This document shows positions 17,601-28,700 of a stretch of 64,000 nucleotides of DNA, piece by piece. Numbering within the stretch: position 1 is the first letter of the stretch; each line of letters begins with the position of its first letter. Origin of the DNA: Bdellovibrio sp. ZAP7 (GTDB lineage Bacteria > Bdellovibrionota_B > Oligoflexia > Oligoflexales > RGVZ01). Made by a program: the position numbers and the translations under genes. The notes beneath the pieces were generated by a model, which had not been told where the DNA came from, did not search any database, and saw only the letters and a list, made by a program, of their open reading frames with translations. The stretch lies in the NCBI GenBank assembly GCA_945900755.1, contig CAMDKS010000016.1, forward strand, positions 1 through 64,000, written 5' to 3'.

Positions 17601-17919
17601 AAGACTCAGGACCCAAACTGTCTGCCTACAAAGCTTCAAATGAACCGCTCCAAGAGTGTGCTATATCAAAAGCCAGATCAAGGTCATGCATCTGCGATTC
17701 AAAAAATGGAACTGTGAAGGAGTCGTTGTATGGTGTCATGATAGCACCACCGCGAGTCCTATCTTTAAATGTGATAGAGTCCATTTCAGCTTTCCCGAAT
17801 GTCTTGGTTCGCATCTGCGTTTGAAATTCCTTTTGGAGTTGTGAACCAATGCGACAAATCCCTACAAAAAAGATCGCGAAGAAATCCTTAGGTTTTCAAT
17901 ATGCCTTTTTCAGCAGAAT

Positions 17920-18819
17920 CTAAGTTTTGCCAGCTGCGCTGAGCACATGGAGTCGCCAGTGCTTGTTTAAAGCCGACTGAATGATGATCATATAAAGTGG
18001 TGGGAAAATGGCCGCTACCGTAGCGAACACTAGATTAATCGTCGAATAACCGTTTTGCTGTTCCATCTGACGAACCATTCGTGCCAGTAAAAAAGCTACC
18101 ACTAAGTGAGCGCCAGGAACGATACACGTCCACATTGGCACCACAAAATTCATCCGACTTGAGGCGTTTAAGTGCCAGCTAACCTCTTGGCTGGCCGTCA
18201 TCATCCATGCCCACCAGTAGCCGCCCAAAGTTAGCGGCACATAAACCAATGGACCGAGAATTAGATTGGTGATCCGGCCTAGACGAAGGCGACTAAAGAC
18301 TTGGAGATACTGCTGGTTAAAGTCGTTCACTGATTGAGCGTTGGCCTGTGCCAGTTGACTTCGTTTGTCGGACTTAGGGAATGCCGTCATCTCATCTTCT
18401 AAGCTGAGGCCAGATGATAATTCTTCTTGTGCCAAGCTCAATTTACTGACGCCACTCGGCCCCACAAATTTTGCCACAGGTTCAAATTTATTTAATGGAC
18501 GCGACGGATTTGCGTCGCTTTGAGCTCGGACATTCGCAAACCCACCGGCCATAGTATGAATTTCCGAAAAACTTTGTATCGGGTACCACTGAGTAAATCC
18601 TTTGCGGCTTACCATCCCAGTTTGTTCCGGCCCTTTTAAACGTTGCGTCGTAAATGTATCAACGGAAGATAACGGGCCGACCACTTTGCCGTCCTCAAAA
18701 ACATACCAGCCACCATCCCAGACGCTAGCTTCACCTTTTGAAAATAAAAGATCCTCACGGTCCACTGCCGATGGATCGCCATGTTCAGTCGAGCGGCCTG
18801 TTGTGTTTTTACGACTCAT
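17920..18819 (-). CDS. GYF_2-domain membrane protein
   Basis: GGWYVFEDGKVVGPLSSVDTFTTQRLKGPEQTGMVSRKGFTQWYPI; C-terminal TM helices. Confidence 0.7.
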   Translation of the reverse strand: MSRKNTTGRSTEHGDPSAVDREDLLFSKGEASVWDGGWYVFEDGKVVGPLSSVDTFTTQRLKGPEQTGMVSRKGFTQWYPIQSFSEIHTMAGGFANVRAQSDANPSRPLNKFEPVAKFVGPSGVSKLSLAQEELSSGLSLEDEMTAFPKSDKRSQLAQANAQSVNDFNQQYLQVFSRLRLGRITNLILGPLVYVPLTLGGYWWAWMMTASQEVSWHLNASSRMNFVVPMWTCIVPGAHLVVAFLLARMVRQMEQQNGYSTINLVFATVAAIFPPLYMIIIQSALNKHWRLHVLSAAGKT

Positions 18820-18961
18820 AGGCTGTCCTCAAAGTTCTATAGGAATAAATTCCAGTATCTTTAATTAGATTGTAGCCGATTTTTGATTTGTCGCCAAGAA
18901 GCGGTCTTTTGTGAATAAAATATAGGCAAGCGTCCCCTAAGAAATCAACATCCCAATTTAA

Positions 18962-20824
18962 GTGGTTATAAAAGGCAACAAAGCATTATATAAACCAATG
19001 TTTAAAGAGCCAAACCCATACTTCGTGGAGGTTTTTCAAGAAATGGAACAAACAATTTTAGACCGTGCAAACTACTGGGCCACCAATTCAGTCTTTGACA
19101 TGGCGACCCGCTCAGAAATTCAAGACCTAATAACGACTAAAAATGACAAGGAACTCACTGAGCGTTTTTACCGTGATCTAGAGTTTGGCACCGGCGGCCT
19201 ACGCGGGATTATTGGTGCCGGCAGAAATCGCATTAATATTTACAATATTCGCAAGGCTACGACGGCCTTAGCCCTTTACCTTCGTGAGGTCCATGGATCC
19301 GCACCTCATTTGAAGGTCGCCATTAGCTATGATTCGCGAAATTATTCTAGAGAATTTTCCGTGGCCGCAGGCGAGATTTTCTCAGCACACGGCATCAAAG
19401 CCCTAATGACGAGTGAACTTCGTCCGACACCAATGCTTTCGTTTATGGTGCGGCACTTCCAATGTGTTGCCGGAATTTGTGTGACCGCTAGTCACAATCC
19501 TGCCGAATACAATGGCTACAAAGTCTATTGGAATACTGGTGCTCAAATTATTCCCCCACATGACGCCGCCATCATTTCCAAATACGCTGAACTGAGCCGT
19601 TATGAAGACATTACCTATGTACCGGTGGAAAAAGCTAAAAAGGACGGTCTTTTTGAGGAGATCGGAGCCGAATTGGACGAAGCTTACTTTAAGAAAGTGT
19701 CCACTCTCAGTCGTCGCAAAGAGGGGCGAGCCAATTTTAAAATTGTTTATACGCCGCTCCACGGCAGCGGACTTTATCCGGTGACCGAAATGCTTAAGCG
19801 TTTTGGTTTTGAAAATGTGCTTGTCGTACCCGAACAAAGTCAGCCGGATGGTCGTTTCCCTACAGTAAAATTTCCCAATCCTGAAGAACGCGAAGCACTG
19901 CATTTAGCCTTAGTATTGGCTCAAAAAGAGCAAGCTGACCTCGTTATGGGAACAGACCCCGATACAGATCGCATCGGGATTATGGTTCGCGAAGGGGACG
20001 ATTATACGTTTTTTAATGGCAACCAAATTGGGTGCTTGCTCGTTGATTTCTTTTTATCGGCTACCCGTGATGCTGGCCTTATGCCAAAAAATCCACTTGT
20101 CATTAAAACCGTTGTCACAACTGACCTGCAAGCTGACATTGCGGCTGAATACGGCGCTACGTGTGAGGAAACACTGACTGGGTTTAAGTGGATATGCGGC
20201 CTCATTGAGGAGTACGAATCCGGCCGCCTAAAACCTCACCGCAAGTATGTGTGTGGGGGAGAAGAGAGCTACGGATTCCTCGCTGATTCATTTGTACGTG
20301 ATAAAGATGCGGTAAGCGCCGCCTGTATTGCCGCAGAGATGGTCGCCTATTACAAAAGCCAAGACATGACCTGTTCCCAAGTTTTGGACCAAATTTTCCA
20401 AAAACACGGACTCTACCAAGAATCCTTATTCACCATGACCATGGCTGGCAAGTCTGGCGCGGAAACCATAAAAAAAATGATGACGGCACTGCGCTCAAGT
20501 CCTCCTGTAGCCATTGATGGCATTCCTGTGGCCAAGCTTCGCGACTTCGAAACCCAAAAAACGATGTCCCTAGTGGCTAATCAATTTAACGACGCTGAAA
20601 AATTGGGGTTTCCAAAGAGTGACGTGCTACAATTTATCTTGGTAGATGGCACAAAAGTAAGTGTTCGCCCTTCTGGAACTGAGCCTAAGATTAAGTTTTA
20701 TATCTCAGTCAAGGAACCGTTGGCAAAGGGCGCATCGCTGCAGGAATTGCAGTCGATGAAAAAAAACGCTAGTGGACGACTTCGGCGAATCGAAGAGACC
20801 TTTGTTGCTATGGCAAAAACCTGA
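18962..20824 (+). CDS. Phosphoglucomutase/phosphomannomutase family protein
   Basis: FGTGGLRGIIGAGRNRIN, TASHNPAEYNGYKVYW, GTDPDTDRIGIMV, RPSGTEPKIKFYI; start uncertain (19043 also possible). Confidence 0.93.
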   Translation: MVIKGNKALYKPMFKEPNPYFVEVFQEMEQTILDRANYWATNSVFDMATRSEIQDLITTKNDKELTERFYRDLEFGTGGLRGIIGAGRNRINIYNIRKATTALALYLREVHGSAPHLKVAISYDSRNYSREFSVAAGEIFSAHGIKALMTSELRPTPMLSFMVRHFQCVAGICVTASHNPAEYNGYKVYWNTGAQIIPPHDAAIISKYAELSRYEDITYVPVEKAKKDGLFEEIGAELDEAYFKKVSTLSRRKEGRANFKIVYTPLHGSGLYPVTEMLKRFGFENVLVVPEQSQPDGRFPTVKFPNPEEREALHLALVLAQKEQADLVMGTDPDTDRIGIMVREGDDYTFFNGNQIGCLLVDFFLSATRDAGLMPKNPLVIKTVVTTDLQADIAAEYGATCEETLTGFKWICGLIEEYESGRLKPHRKYVCGGEESYGFLADSFVRDKDAVSAACIAAEMVAYYKSQDMTCSQVLDQIFQKHGLYQESLFTMTMAGKSGAETIKKMMTALRSSPPVAIDGIPVAKLRDFETQKTMSLVANQFNDAEKLGFPKSDVLQFILVDGTKVSVRPSGTEPKIKFYISVKEPLAKGASLQELQSMKKNASGRLRRIEETFVAMAKT

Positions 20825-20896
20825 ATGCGACCCCGCTGATGTGGATTCGCTATTCGAGAGATAGCGAGAGTCACGATCAAGCGAGGGACCACAGAA

Positions 20897-21763
20897 GTGA
20901 AGAATAAATCTCTATCGGTGATGATTGGCTGCGTCAGAGCTACTGCTTTTGTCGCCTTTTCGTCGTTCCTTTTTGCACCGGCGGTATTTGCTGGCGTCGG
21001 CGGATATAAGAAGGCCACAGAGGGTGACGATGTCATTAAAAACAAACTTTATCCAAAAAAAGGTCATGTGGAGCTCAATGGACCAAATGTAGGTGTGATC
21101 TTAAACCAGAGCTATGTATCGACTTATCTATTCAACGGCGGCATTAATTATTTCTGGAGTGAGACGTGGGGCCTTGGCCTTGAGATGTCTTATGCCATGA
21201 ACAAAGATCGCGCCGAGCGTGACTGTATTGAGAATTTTTATAATGACCCTAAATATGAAATTGGACCCGAATGCGGCGGACCAGACAACCTCACGACCAA
21301 CAGTAATTACGGGCCAGCCTATGTCAGCATTCGTGAATATAATTATCTATTCGCTCTTAATGGACTTTGGAATCCAATCTATGGAAAACAAATATTATTT
21401 TTGTCGACCGTTATGAATTTTGATGTCTACCTATCCATGGGTGGTGGACTCGCAGCCTCTACTTACTATCCATTGCAGACCACGTTAGGCAATGGTCGGG
21501 AGAGTCGAGGTACGTTCCCAGATGATCCCGCAGCCCCACGTCCAGGCACAGAGTCCACCGAAGGTCCATTCTACGGCAAGGAGGGACGTCCCACGCCTTT
21601 AAAGCAAACCAACGTATTTATCGATACTGGCATTGGACAAAAAATTCACTTCGGACAAAAATTTAACTTCAAAGGCGAGCTTCGAAACCATTTGGTTTTA
21701 GGTACGCCCGGCGGATTTGATATTTTCTTTACTCTCTGGGGCGGCTTCGGCATGAGGTTCTAA
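20897..21763 (+). CDS. Outer-membrane beta-barrel domain protein
   Basis: Signal peptide, alternating aromatic strands, ends FDIFFTLWGGFGMRF. Confidence 0.65.
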   Translation: MKNKSLSVMIGCVRATAFVAFSSFLFAPAVFAGVGGYKKATEGDDVIKNKLYPKKGHVELNGPNVGVILNQSYVSTYLFNGGINYFWSETWGLGLEMSYAMNKDRAERDCIENFYNDPKYEIGPECGGPDNLTTNSNYGPAYVSIREYNYLFALNGLWNPIYGKQILFLSTVMNFDVYLSMGGGLAASTYYPLQTTLGNGRESRGTFPDDPAAPRPGTESTEGPFYGKEGRPTPLKQTNVFIDTGIGQKIHFGQKFNFKGELRNHLVLGTPGGFDIFFTLWGGFGMRF

Positions 21764-21854
21764 GCCCTGCGCTTCAGTCGATGAGTCGACACCAATTTTA
21801 AAATTAATTCTGAGATGCACCTTACTTTAAATCTCTATTTTACGGAAATTCACA

Positions 21855-23342
21855 ATGGCAAATATTCTTATCATTGATCACCATCAAGCTCAGCGCGTCG
21901 AACTAATGAATATTTTTTCCAAGCTCAAGCATACTCCCACAGAAGCCTGGGATGGTTCGAATGCGGCGCATAAAACCGATCAAATCAAATACGACCTGAT
22001 AATTACTAGCGCTGAAATTACCAAACTCACGATCGTTGATTTCATCAAATCTCTACGCATCGGAAAAATGAATCGGCAGACTCCTGTCATTATCTATGCG
22101 AAAGCTTTTGATGAAGCTCTTATAACGAACCTAGGCCGCTTTTCACGTATTCAGTATGTTCATTTGCCGATTGATGGGGCCTCATTAGCGGCAAAAGTGA
22201 CCGTCACCTTTAAGGCGTCCGAAGCCGTCACACGAGAGCAAGGCGTACAAAAAAAGGTCTACACGTTTTCAAAAGCCTCCCTTGAAAAATGCAACAAAGC
22301 ACCCACCTCCGCCCTTGAGGCTGACTTTTTTCGGTTCTTCCCAGATATGTTGAGCCAAATTGATCCTGCAACCGTAAATTTCGGTGTCTGGCTTAAAGGC
22401 ACCAATGAACTTTTGGAATATATTGGTGAAAAATTTACGGGGCCTGAAAATGAAAAAAATGCAGCCGATATTAGTGGGGCCCTGAAGAGGGCTAATGTTG
22501 GCTTAGAAATATATATTCGCATTGCCGATAAAGAAAAATTCTATGCACACATGCAAAAAAAGAGAATGGCCCACCTTGGATCGAAAAATCTACAGGACTC
22601 GAACCGAGAGGCCGCCGAGATTTTTAATAAATTAACTATGTGCTCAGCACGATTTAATGCCGCTGATGTTGACCAAAAAATTGTGACGTCTGCCGAACAA
22701 ATTTCCGTGGACATGATGCAACGCCTTAGCGACAAACCCGACCTCATGAGTATGCTCATAGACTTGCTCCGCAAGGATCCAGGCATGTTTGATTTTATTG
22801 CGTTAGTCACCATCACAGCGGTATCCATTGGTCAACGCCTGGGACTGAAGGACATCGTACTAAAAAAGCTGTCTCTCGGATGTTTTTTCCACGACATCGG
22901 CTTAGCTATTCTGAACATGCCGCTAATTATTGACCGCGAGATGACGGCCGATGAAGTAAATGTTTATAAGGATCATCCTAGTGCCGGCGCAGATCACGTA
23001 AATTTACTTGAAGTGAAGGGCATTAATTTGCCAGAAGAAGTCTTCATCATTATCATGCAGCACCATGAAAAATTTAATGGGACCGGCTTTCCGAACCAAA
23101 AACAGGGTCGGATGTCGAAGGAAAACCCGACGGGCATTCACCTGCTTGCCGCCATTGTCGCCGTTGCGGATCGGTTTGCGGTCTATCTTTTAAATGAGGC
23201 GAAAAATGGAACCATCGATCAAGCGAGAATCGTCGCAGCGATGCACCGCCTCACAGGAGAATTTGATCCTGACGTTCTCAAAGCGTTGAAAGAGGTTTTT
23301 GCGACAACGCGCAAAGGGACGGTTAATTGGAAGCCTACCTGA
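21855..23342 (+). CDS. Degenerate receiver domain plus HD-GYP-like protein
   Basis: N-terminal REC-like fold; C-terminal CFFHDIGLAILNMP...HPSAGADHV...QHHEKFNGTGFP...ADRFAVYL. Confidence 0.8.
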   Translation: MANILIIDHHQAQRVELMNIFSKLKHTPTEAWDGSNAAHKTDQIKYDLIITSAEITKLTIVDFIKSLRIGKMNRQTPVIIYAKAFDEALITNLGRFSRIQYVHLPIDGASLAAKVTVTFKASEAVTREQGVQKKVYTFSKASLEKCNKAPTSALEADFFRFFPDMLSQIDPATVNFGVWLKGTNELLEYIGEKFTGPENEKNAADISGALKRANVGLEIYIRIADKEKFYAHMQKKRMAHLGSKNLQDSNREAAEIFNKLTMCSARFNAADVDQKIVTSAEQISVDMMQRLSDKPDLMSMLIDLLRKDPGMFDFIALVTITAVSIGQRLGLKDIVLKKLSLGCFFHDIGLAILNMPLIIDREMTADEVNVYKDHPSAGADHVNLLEVKGINLPEEVFIIIMQHHEKFNGTGFPNQKQGRMSKENPTGIHLLAAIVAVADRFAVYLLNEAKNGTIDQARIVAAMHRLTGEFDPDVLKALKEVFATTRKGTVNWKPT

Positions 23343-23372
23343 TTTTATTTTTCTACTCTAGAAGAACAAATG

Positions 23373-23410
23373 AAAAACGTCCGACCACAAAATTGGGGTC
23401 GGACGTTTTT
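23373..23410. terminator. Bidirectional rho-independent terminator
   Basis: Perfect 14-bp stem AAAAACGTCCGACC / GGTCGGACGTTTTT between convergent genes. Confidence 0.93.
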
Positions 23411-23431
23411 TACTGTCTTGAAAGCTCGTTA

Positions 23432-23959
23432 TCAAAATGGAATATCATCTAACCCAGAAGTCTCTGGTCCACCGTAGCCCATGGATCCAGACGAACTCAT
23501 TGGAACGCCAATATCAAACTCTGGAATGGACGCCGATGCGCCGTAGCCTGGAGCCGGTTGCGATGGATTTGCACGAGCGCCGTAGCTAGGGGACTGCGTC
23601 GGCTGAGTGCCGTCGCGTTGGCCTGGAGAACTAAGAAATTGAACATTCTGTGCAACGATCTCTGTTTGGTAACGCTTTTGACCCGTTTGCTTATCGTCCC
23701 AAGCACGAGTTTGCAGGCGGCCTTCAACAAAAACGGTACGGCCCTTGACAAGAAATTTTGCGCAGTTTTCTGCGACCTTGCTCCAAACCACAACTCGGTG
23801 CCACTCGGTCGTTTCTTGGCGCTGCCCATCAGCACCAGTCTTATATTCGGTGGTCGCCACATTAAAAGTTGCCACTGGTGTTTGATTTGCGGTGTATCGC
23901 AACTCAGGGTCTTGACCCAAGTTACCGATTATCATCACACGGTTGAGTGAACCTGCCAT
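23432..23959 (-). CDS. ssb: Single-stranded DNA-binding protein
   Basis: MAGSLNRVMIIGNLGQDPELRYT...acidic tail LDDIPF. Confidence 0.96.
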   Translation of the reverse strand: MAGSLNRVMIIGNLGQDPELRYTANQTPVATFNVATTEYKTGADGQRQETTEWHRVVVWSKVAENCAKFLVKGRTVFVEGRLQTRAWDDKQTGQKRYQTEIVAQNVQFLSSPGQRDGTQPTQSPSYGARANPSQPAPGYGASASIPEFDIGVPMSSSGSMGYGGPETSGLDDIPF

Positions 23960-24224
23960 ATTCAGCCTCCTTAATTATCTAAAAAATTGTTATAAAAATG
24001 AATAGTCTGTTTTCTTGAAGTCAGTCTTAACTCAGTCGCTTCAAGGCTTACAACAAAAACCGTAGATTCGGCTCTAAATTTCCGTGGCGGCCATGCTGCC
24101 CCTTTGCCAATGGCCTGTTTTTAAAGAATATTTACAAAAAATGGTTATTTTTCCGAGCATCTGAGGCACAATAAACCTCGTCTGCGACTTTATTAAACAC
24201 CTGTGTGCTGTTGAGGGTCTTACC

Positions 24225-25697
24225 ATGCGTCCAATGAAATGGCTTTTTACATACACTGTTGCCCTAACCACTGTTCTCACCGTTGTGGGTGTTGGCTGCA
24301 AAAAAAAGGAAATCTTTCCTACCCTTGGTGATCAAGTGGTAAGCCCCATTGATGTGGCTGTAGATGCCAGCGAACAATATTTCTATGCTCTCAATAGCGA
24401 TTTCCCAAGAGATTATAATCAAGGATCGCTCCTCGTCTTGACCACTGAAGGCGTCAAAGTCACATCGATACCACTGCCACGCTTAGGAAGAAGTCTCACC
24501 GTTGCGGGCAATGCCCTCATCATCACGATTTCAAACTCGGAGGCATCAAGCCAGCAAGTCTTGTTGTATGACCTCACAGATCCGCGGGCGCCTGTGCTCG
24601 CTAAAGCCTTTACTCCCACTGAGTGTAATCCGATTAACGCAGTAGCAAAGGCCTCCTATCGCTACTGGGTGGTGTCGTGTTCCAATGGCCATATCTTCGC
24701 TGGCGATTTGGCAAGCCCACTTTCAGCCTCCACGTTAAACCATGTACGAAGCTACCCAGGAGCTCGACGGGCGCTCCACCTCGATACCACAAGAAATTTA
24801 TTGATCGCCTTTCCAACAAACCTTGGCAGTCAAGTATGGGGTGATGCTCAACTAGAAGATACCAAATCCTATTTCGACAAAGCGCTACAGCTGCCAGACC
24901 AAGCCGCGGCAACAGAAGGAAGCATGACTGCCGTCGCCAATGAAATCCCCGATTCCCAAGAAACTACGGTCTACTCTCGGAGCAACAAATCCCAGCGCGG
25001 AATGTACCAGTTCGCCGTCTATGACCTCGAAAATGGTCACACCAAAGAATGGGAATACAAGGATTTTGGCGCCGCGATTTTGGAACTTCATTGGTTGTAT
25101 TTTCAACTCGCCAATTTTGATGGCACGCCTGATATTGCTCAAACGACAACTAATCTAACCTCCCACTACTATCGCACCAATTTTTGGGAGGCAAAACCAG
25201 ACCCATTAGATGGCGACGTATTCTACGTCTCCCAACGCGGAAGTGCTGATCCCCATTTTGGCGGCTCTCTGCATGCTAACAGCATCATCAAAGTAAAGAT
25301 CACGGGAGACCTCACATCCAACACCTTAACGACAGCTGAAACTCTATCCTTTGAACGCATTTACGGATTCAAGGGGGAGCTTGACCCCTCAGGCCGCCAT
25401 TTTCCCGGGGACTTTGAAATAGCTACGGTCCAAGGAAAACCCTTACTAGTCGTCAATCATTTCAGAGATCTCGTCAATTGGCCGAGCCAGCCCTTTTTCT
25501 CAATTGCCGCAAAAGTAATCGACGAAAACCACTGGTTTACTGAAACGACAAGCACTTCTAGCTATAAATCCTACTACCAAATAGCCCTAACATCCTCTGG
25601 AAGGGCGATGGCGGCTAACTTTTACGGAAACTCGTTAATTCTCTTGGACGTAACGCCTGGTGTTGGTATCATTGAAAAAACGAGCCTAATAAAATAG
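24225..25697 (+). CDS. Hypothetical lipoprotein, possible beta-propeller
   Basis: Lipobox VGVGCKKK; repeated strand-rich segments. Confidence 0.6.
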   Translation: MRPMKWLFTYTVALTTVLTVVGVGCKKKEIFPTLGDQVVSPIDVAVDASEQYFYALNSDFPRDYNQGSLLVLTTEGVKVTSIPLPRLGRSLTVAGNALIITISNSEASSQQVLLYDLTDPRAPVLAKAFTPTECNPINAVAKASYRYWVVSCSNGHIFAGDLASPLSASTLNHVRSYPGARRALHLDTTRNLLIAFPTNLGSQVWGDAQLEDTKSYFDKALQLPDQAAATEGSMTAVANEIPDSQETTVYSRSNKSQRGMYQFAVYDLENGHTKEWEYKDFGAAILELHWLYFQLANFDGTPDIAQTTTNLTSHYYRTNFWEAKPDPLDGDVFYVSQRGSADPHFGGSLHANSIIKVKITGDLTSNTLTTAETLSFERIYGFKGELDPSGRHFPGDFEIATVQGKPLLVVNHFRDLVNWPSQPFFSIAAKVIDENHWFTETTSTSSYKSYYQIALTSSGRAMAANFYGNSLILLDVTPGVGIIEKTSLIK

Positions 25698-25790
25698 CAG
25701 CCCACGGCTGAACAGCTGGACCATCAAGGGTCAGCCCCAATCGTGCGCTACTGAGTCATCGTGATGCTGGCCATTTCAGGAGTTGATTGA

Positions 25791-28700
25791 ATGCACTTAA
25801 AGCGACTAACTATCCATGGATTTAAATCCTTCGCCGATAAAGTTGTCCTGACCTTTGATAAAGGTATTACGGGAATCGTCGGACCGAACGGATCAGGAAA
25901 AAGTAACGTCATTGACTCCGTGCGTTGGGTCATGGGCGAGCAAAACGCAAAAAATCTACGCGGCGAAAAAGCCATCGATATTATTTTTGCAGGTTCAGAT
26001 AAACGAAAAGCCTTAGCACTTGCAGAAGTTGCCTTGACCTTTGACAATACTGAAAGTACGGGCATATGCCCCCCGGAATATCGGCATGACACTGAGATAA
26101 CATTGGGGCGACGCTTGTATGCTGACGGCGAGCGCGAATATTTTATTAATCGCAAGGCTTGCCGCCTCAAAGACATCGTCCAATTCTTTGCCTTAACGGG
26201 ACTCGGTGGACGAAGTTATTCCATGATTCAACAAGGTCAAGTCGACCGAATTTTGAATGCCAAACCTGAAGATGTCAGAGAAATCCTTGAAGAGGCCGCC
26301 GGCACTCTCATATACAAACACCGTAAAATGGAGGCTCAAAAGAAGCTCGAAGAAACAAGCCTCAACCTATCGCGCGTTGATGACATCCTTAAAGAAGTCG
26401 AAAAACAGCAGTCAAGTCTTGAGGGACAAGTTGAAAAAGCAAAGCTCTGGAAAGAACTTGCCGACGAGCTTCGTGAGCTTGAATTAAAGCTTTTCGCCCA
26501 TAATTATCATTTCTTTAAAGATAAACTCACGGCCATCGATGAACAAATGCTGGCCGAGCAAAACAAAGAAATCCATACGATCGCCAATCTCGCAACTTGG
26601 GAAGCCCGCGACGAAGAGCTCCAACAGATTCTAGCTGAGGCCGATCCCGAACTTGCCGTACTCGGCGAGCACCTCACCGTGATCCGAGAAAGCATCGCTC
26701 GCACGGAGTCACTGATCGTCAATAGCCTGGCACGAGTGACCAACAACGAAAGTCGCCTGGGCGATATTGGTCGAGAACTATCGGAAGAAAATCAGCATCT
26801 CAAATCCTTAGAAGAACAAGTCGAACGTTGTATCCGTGAATTGTCGACCTCCGAACAACAGGCCGCCAGTTTGCGTGAAATGATTGAAGACTTTCAAAAT
26901 GAAGTGGACGCCGTCGATGAATCCGCGAACGTTTTCCGGTCTCGCGTTGCTGAATTCGACGACGAAATAAAACATGTCGATAGACTCATGGAAAATAATC
27001 GCCTACGACACGAATCCATTAGCCGCGAAATAGAAAAGATTTGTTCCAGCCGCAACTCGCAATCACAACGCATCGACTTGCTAGAGTCTGAAGCTCTTCT
27101 CGCTTTAGCCGCCGTCGGCAAGTGGAACGAAAAGGCTTCCGGCCAGCAAGAAGGCCTCGACAAAGAAATTCGCGACAAGCACGACCGTGAGGGAATCCTT
27201 GCGCAAAGTTATGCTCAAATGAAAGACGCACAGATCGTTCGAGACAACGGCAAAGAGCAATACCACGCCACCAAAGCCCGCCTTTCCTCCCTCGAAGAGT
27301 TGGTGGCTGGAGCCACAGATGTGGCGAGCAGTTGGGCTACGCTTTTAGAAAAAGAAGGGGATTTATCCGACGTCTCGCTTGGCCTAATCGCACATCACAT
27401 ATCTTTTCGTGAAACGGCTCAAGACCTACCCAAGAAAGTCCTCACGGCCTTTGAAAATTGGAGCGAGCGATTGGTCATGACCAATCCAGACCGAGTCTCA
27501 GATCTGATCCGTATTTGCCAACGTCATAATGTTGGGGGAATGCCTGTTCTCCTTTTAAATAAAAATACTGAGCTTGACTCGGCTCGTATTAAATCTTGGG
27601 CTGACAAATATGATGCTGAACCCATGGCACCATTTCTCAATACGACGAAAGCCGCACCGGAAATTAAGGAACTCGCCGGCCGCGTTTACTTAATGCAAGT
27701 TCTCCAAATCGATCGCAACACCCTAGACAATATCCCCGAAGGCTTGATCGTCTTCACACCGCAAGGCTTGCTCATCCACAGTATGAATGGCAGTACAGGT
27801 ACTTTTTTCATCGCAGGCGTTGCCGCTGCAGGCATCCTGTCGAGAAAAGCCGAACAAGAAACACTTTTCAAGCAATTAAAGGAACTCGAACGTACTTTAG
27901 CAAAGAGTCAGGCTTCCATTGACGAACTTGAAATGCGAATTGGTGAAAACCGCCAGATCGTCGGCGAAATTGACACCAAATTGCAGGGCCAAAATAAAGA
28001 GGTTCTCGGCGTGATGGCCGAACTCCAGTCGGCACGTCAAACGGCGGAAAACAAGCAAGAATTGACCCAACAAGCAAGAAATCAAGTGGCCGCGTTGACA
28101 GATCAAGAGCGCCAGCACTTAGAAGAGCTTGAAGGCTTGTTTGAATCAAGGCAGTCACTAGAAAAAGAGCGAACTGTCGCCCACGAAGAGTCCCGCCAAC
28201 TAAGAGAAGAGTTTGCGGCTATCGATGAACGTCGCGAAGAAATAAATCGACAAAACCAGCAACGGCAACTCGACTTGGCTCGCGCGGAAACGCGCGCCGT
28301 TCAATTTCGCGACAACCAAAAGCATTCTCATGCACAGCTCGAATTGGCACAAAATAAACTCTCCCGACGTTACGAAGAGCAGTCGAGACTCAATCTTGAA
28401 ATCGAGGACTCTCGCATCGCACATAAGAGTGCTGAGGGTGACATCGAAGGTCTATTGGTCAAACGAGATGAACTTCAAGAAACAATTAATGAACGACGCG
28501 ACGCAAATGCCGCTGTTCATGAAGAGTTGAAAGTCGTTGATGCCAGACTTCGCGAGTGCCGCGAGGGGCAAACACGTCTGCAAAAAGTGCTAAATGATAA
28601 AAACATTGAGGCCGAGCGTGTGCGCCTTGGAATCGAGTCCTATATGGCTCAGGCCTTAGAGAAGTATCAACTTGATCTTGCAGGCTTGCCCTTTGTCAAA

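Noticed and set aside
17626-17844. Overlapping 62-aa ORFs on both strands between the transposase remnant and the GYF gene
   Set aside because: Short, mutually exclusive, no recognisable motif; likely non-coding debris.
20821-20895. Short inverted repeat TCGCTAT...ATAGCGA downstream of the phosphohexomutase gene
   Set aside because: Short stem without T-run; too weak to call as terminator or RNA element.
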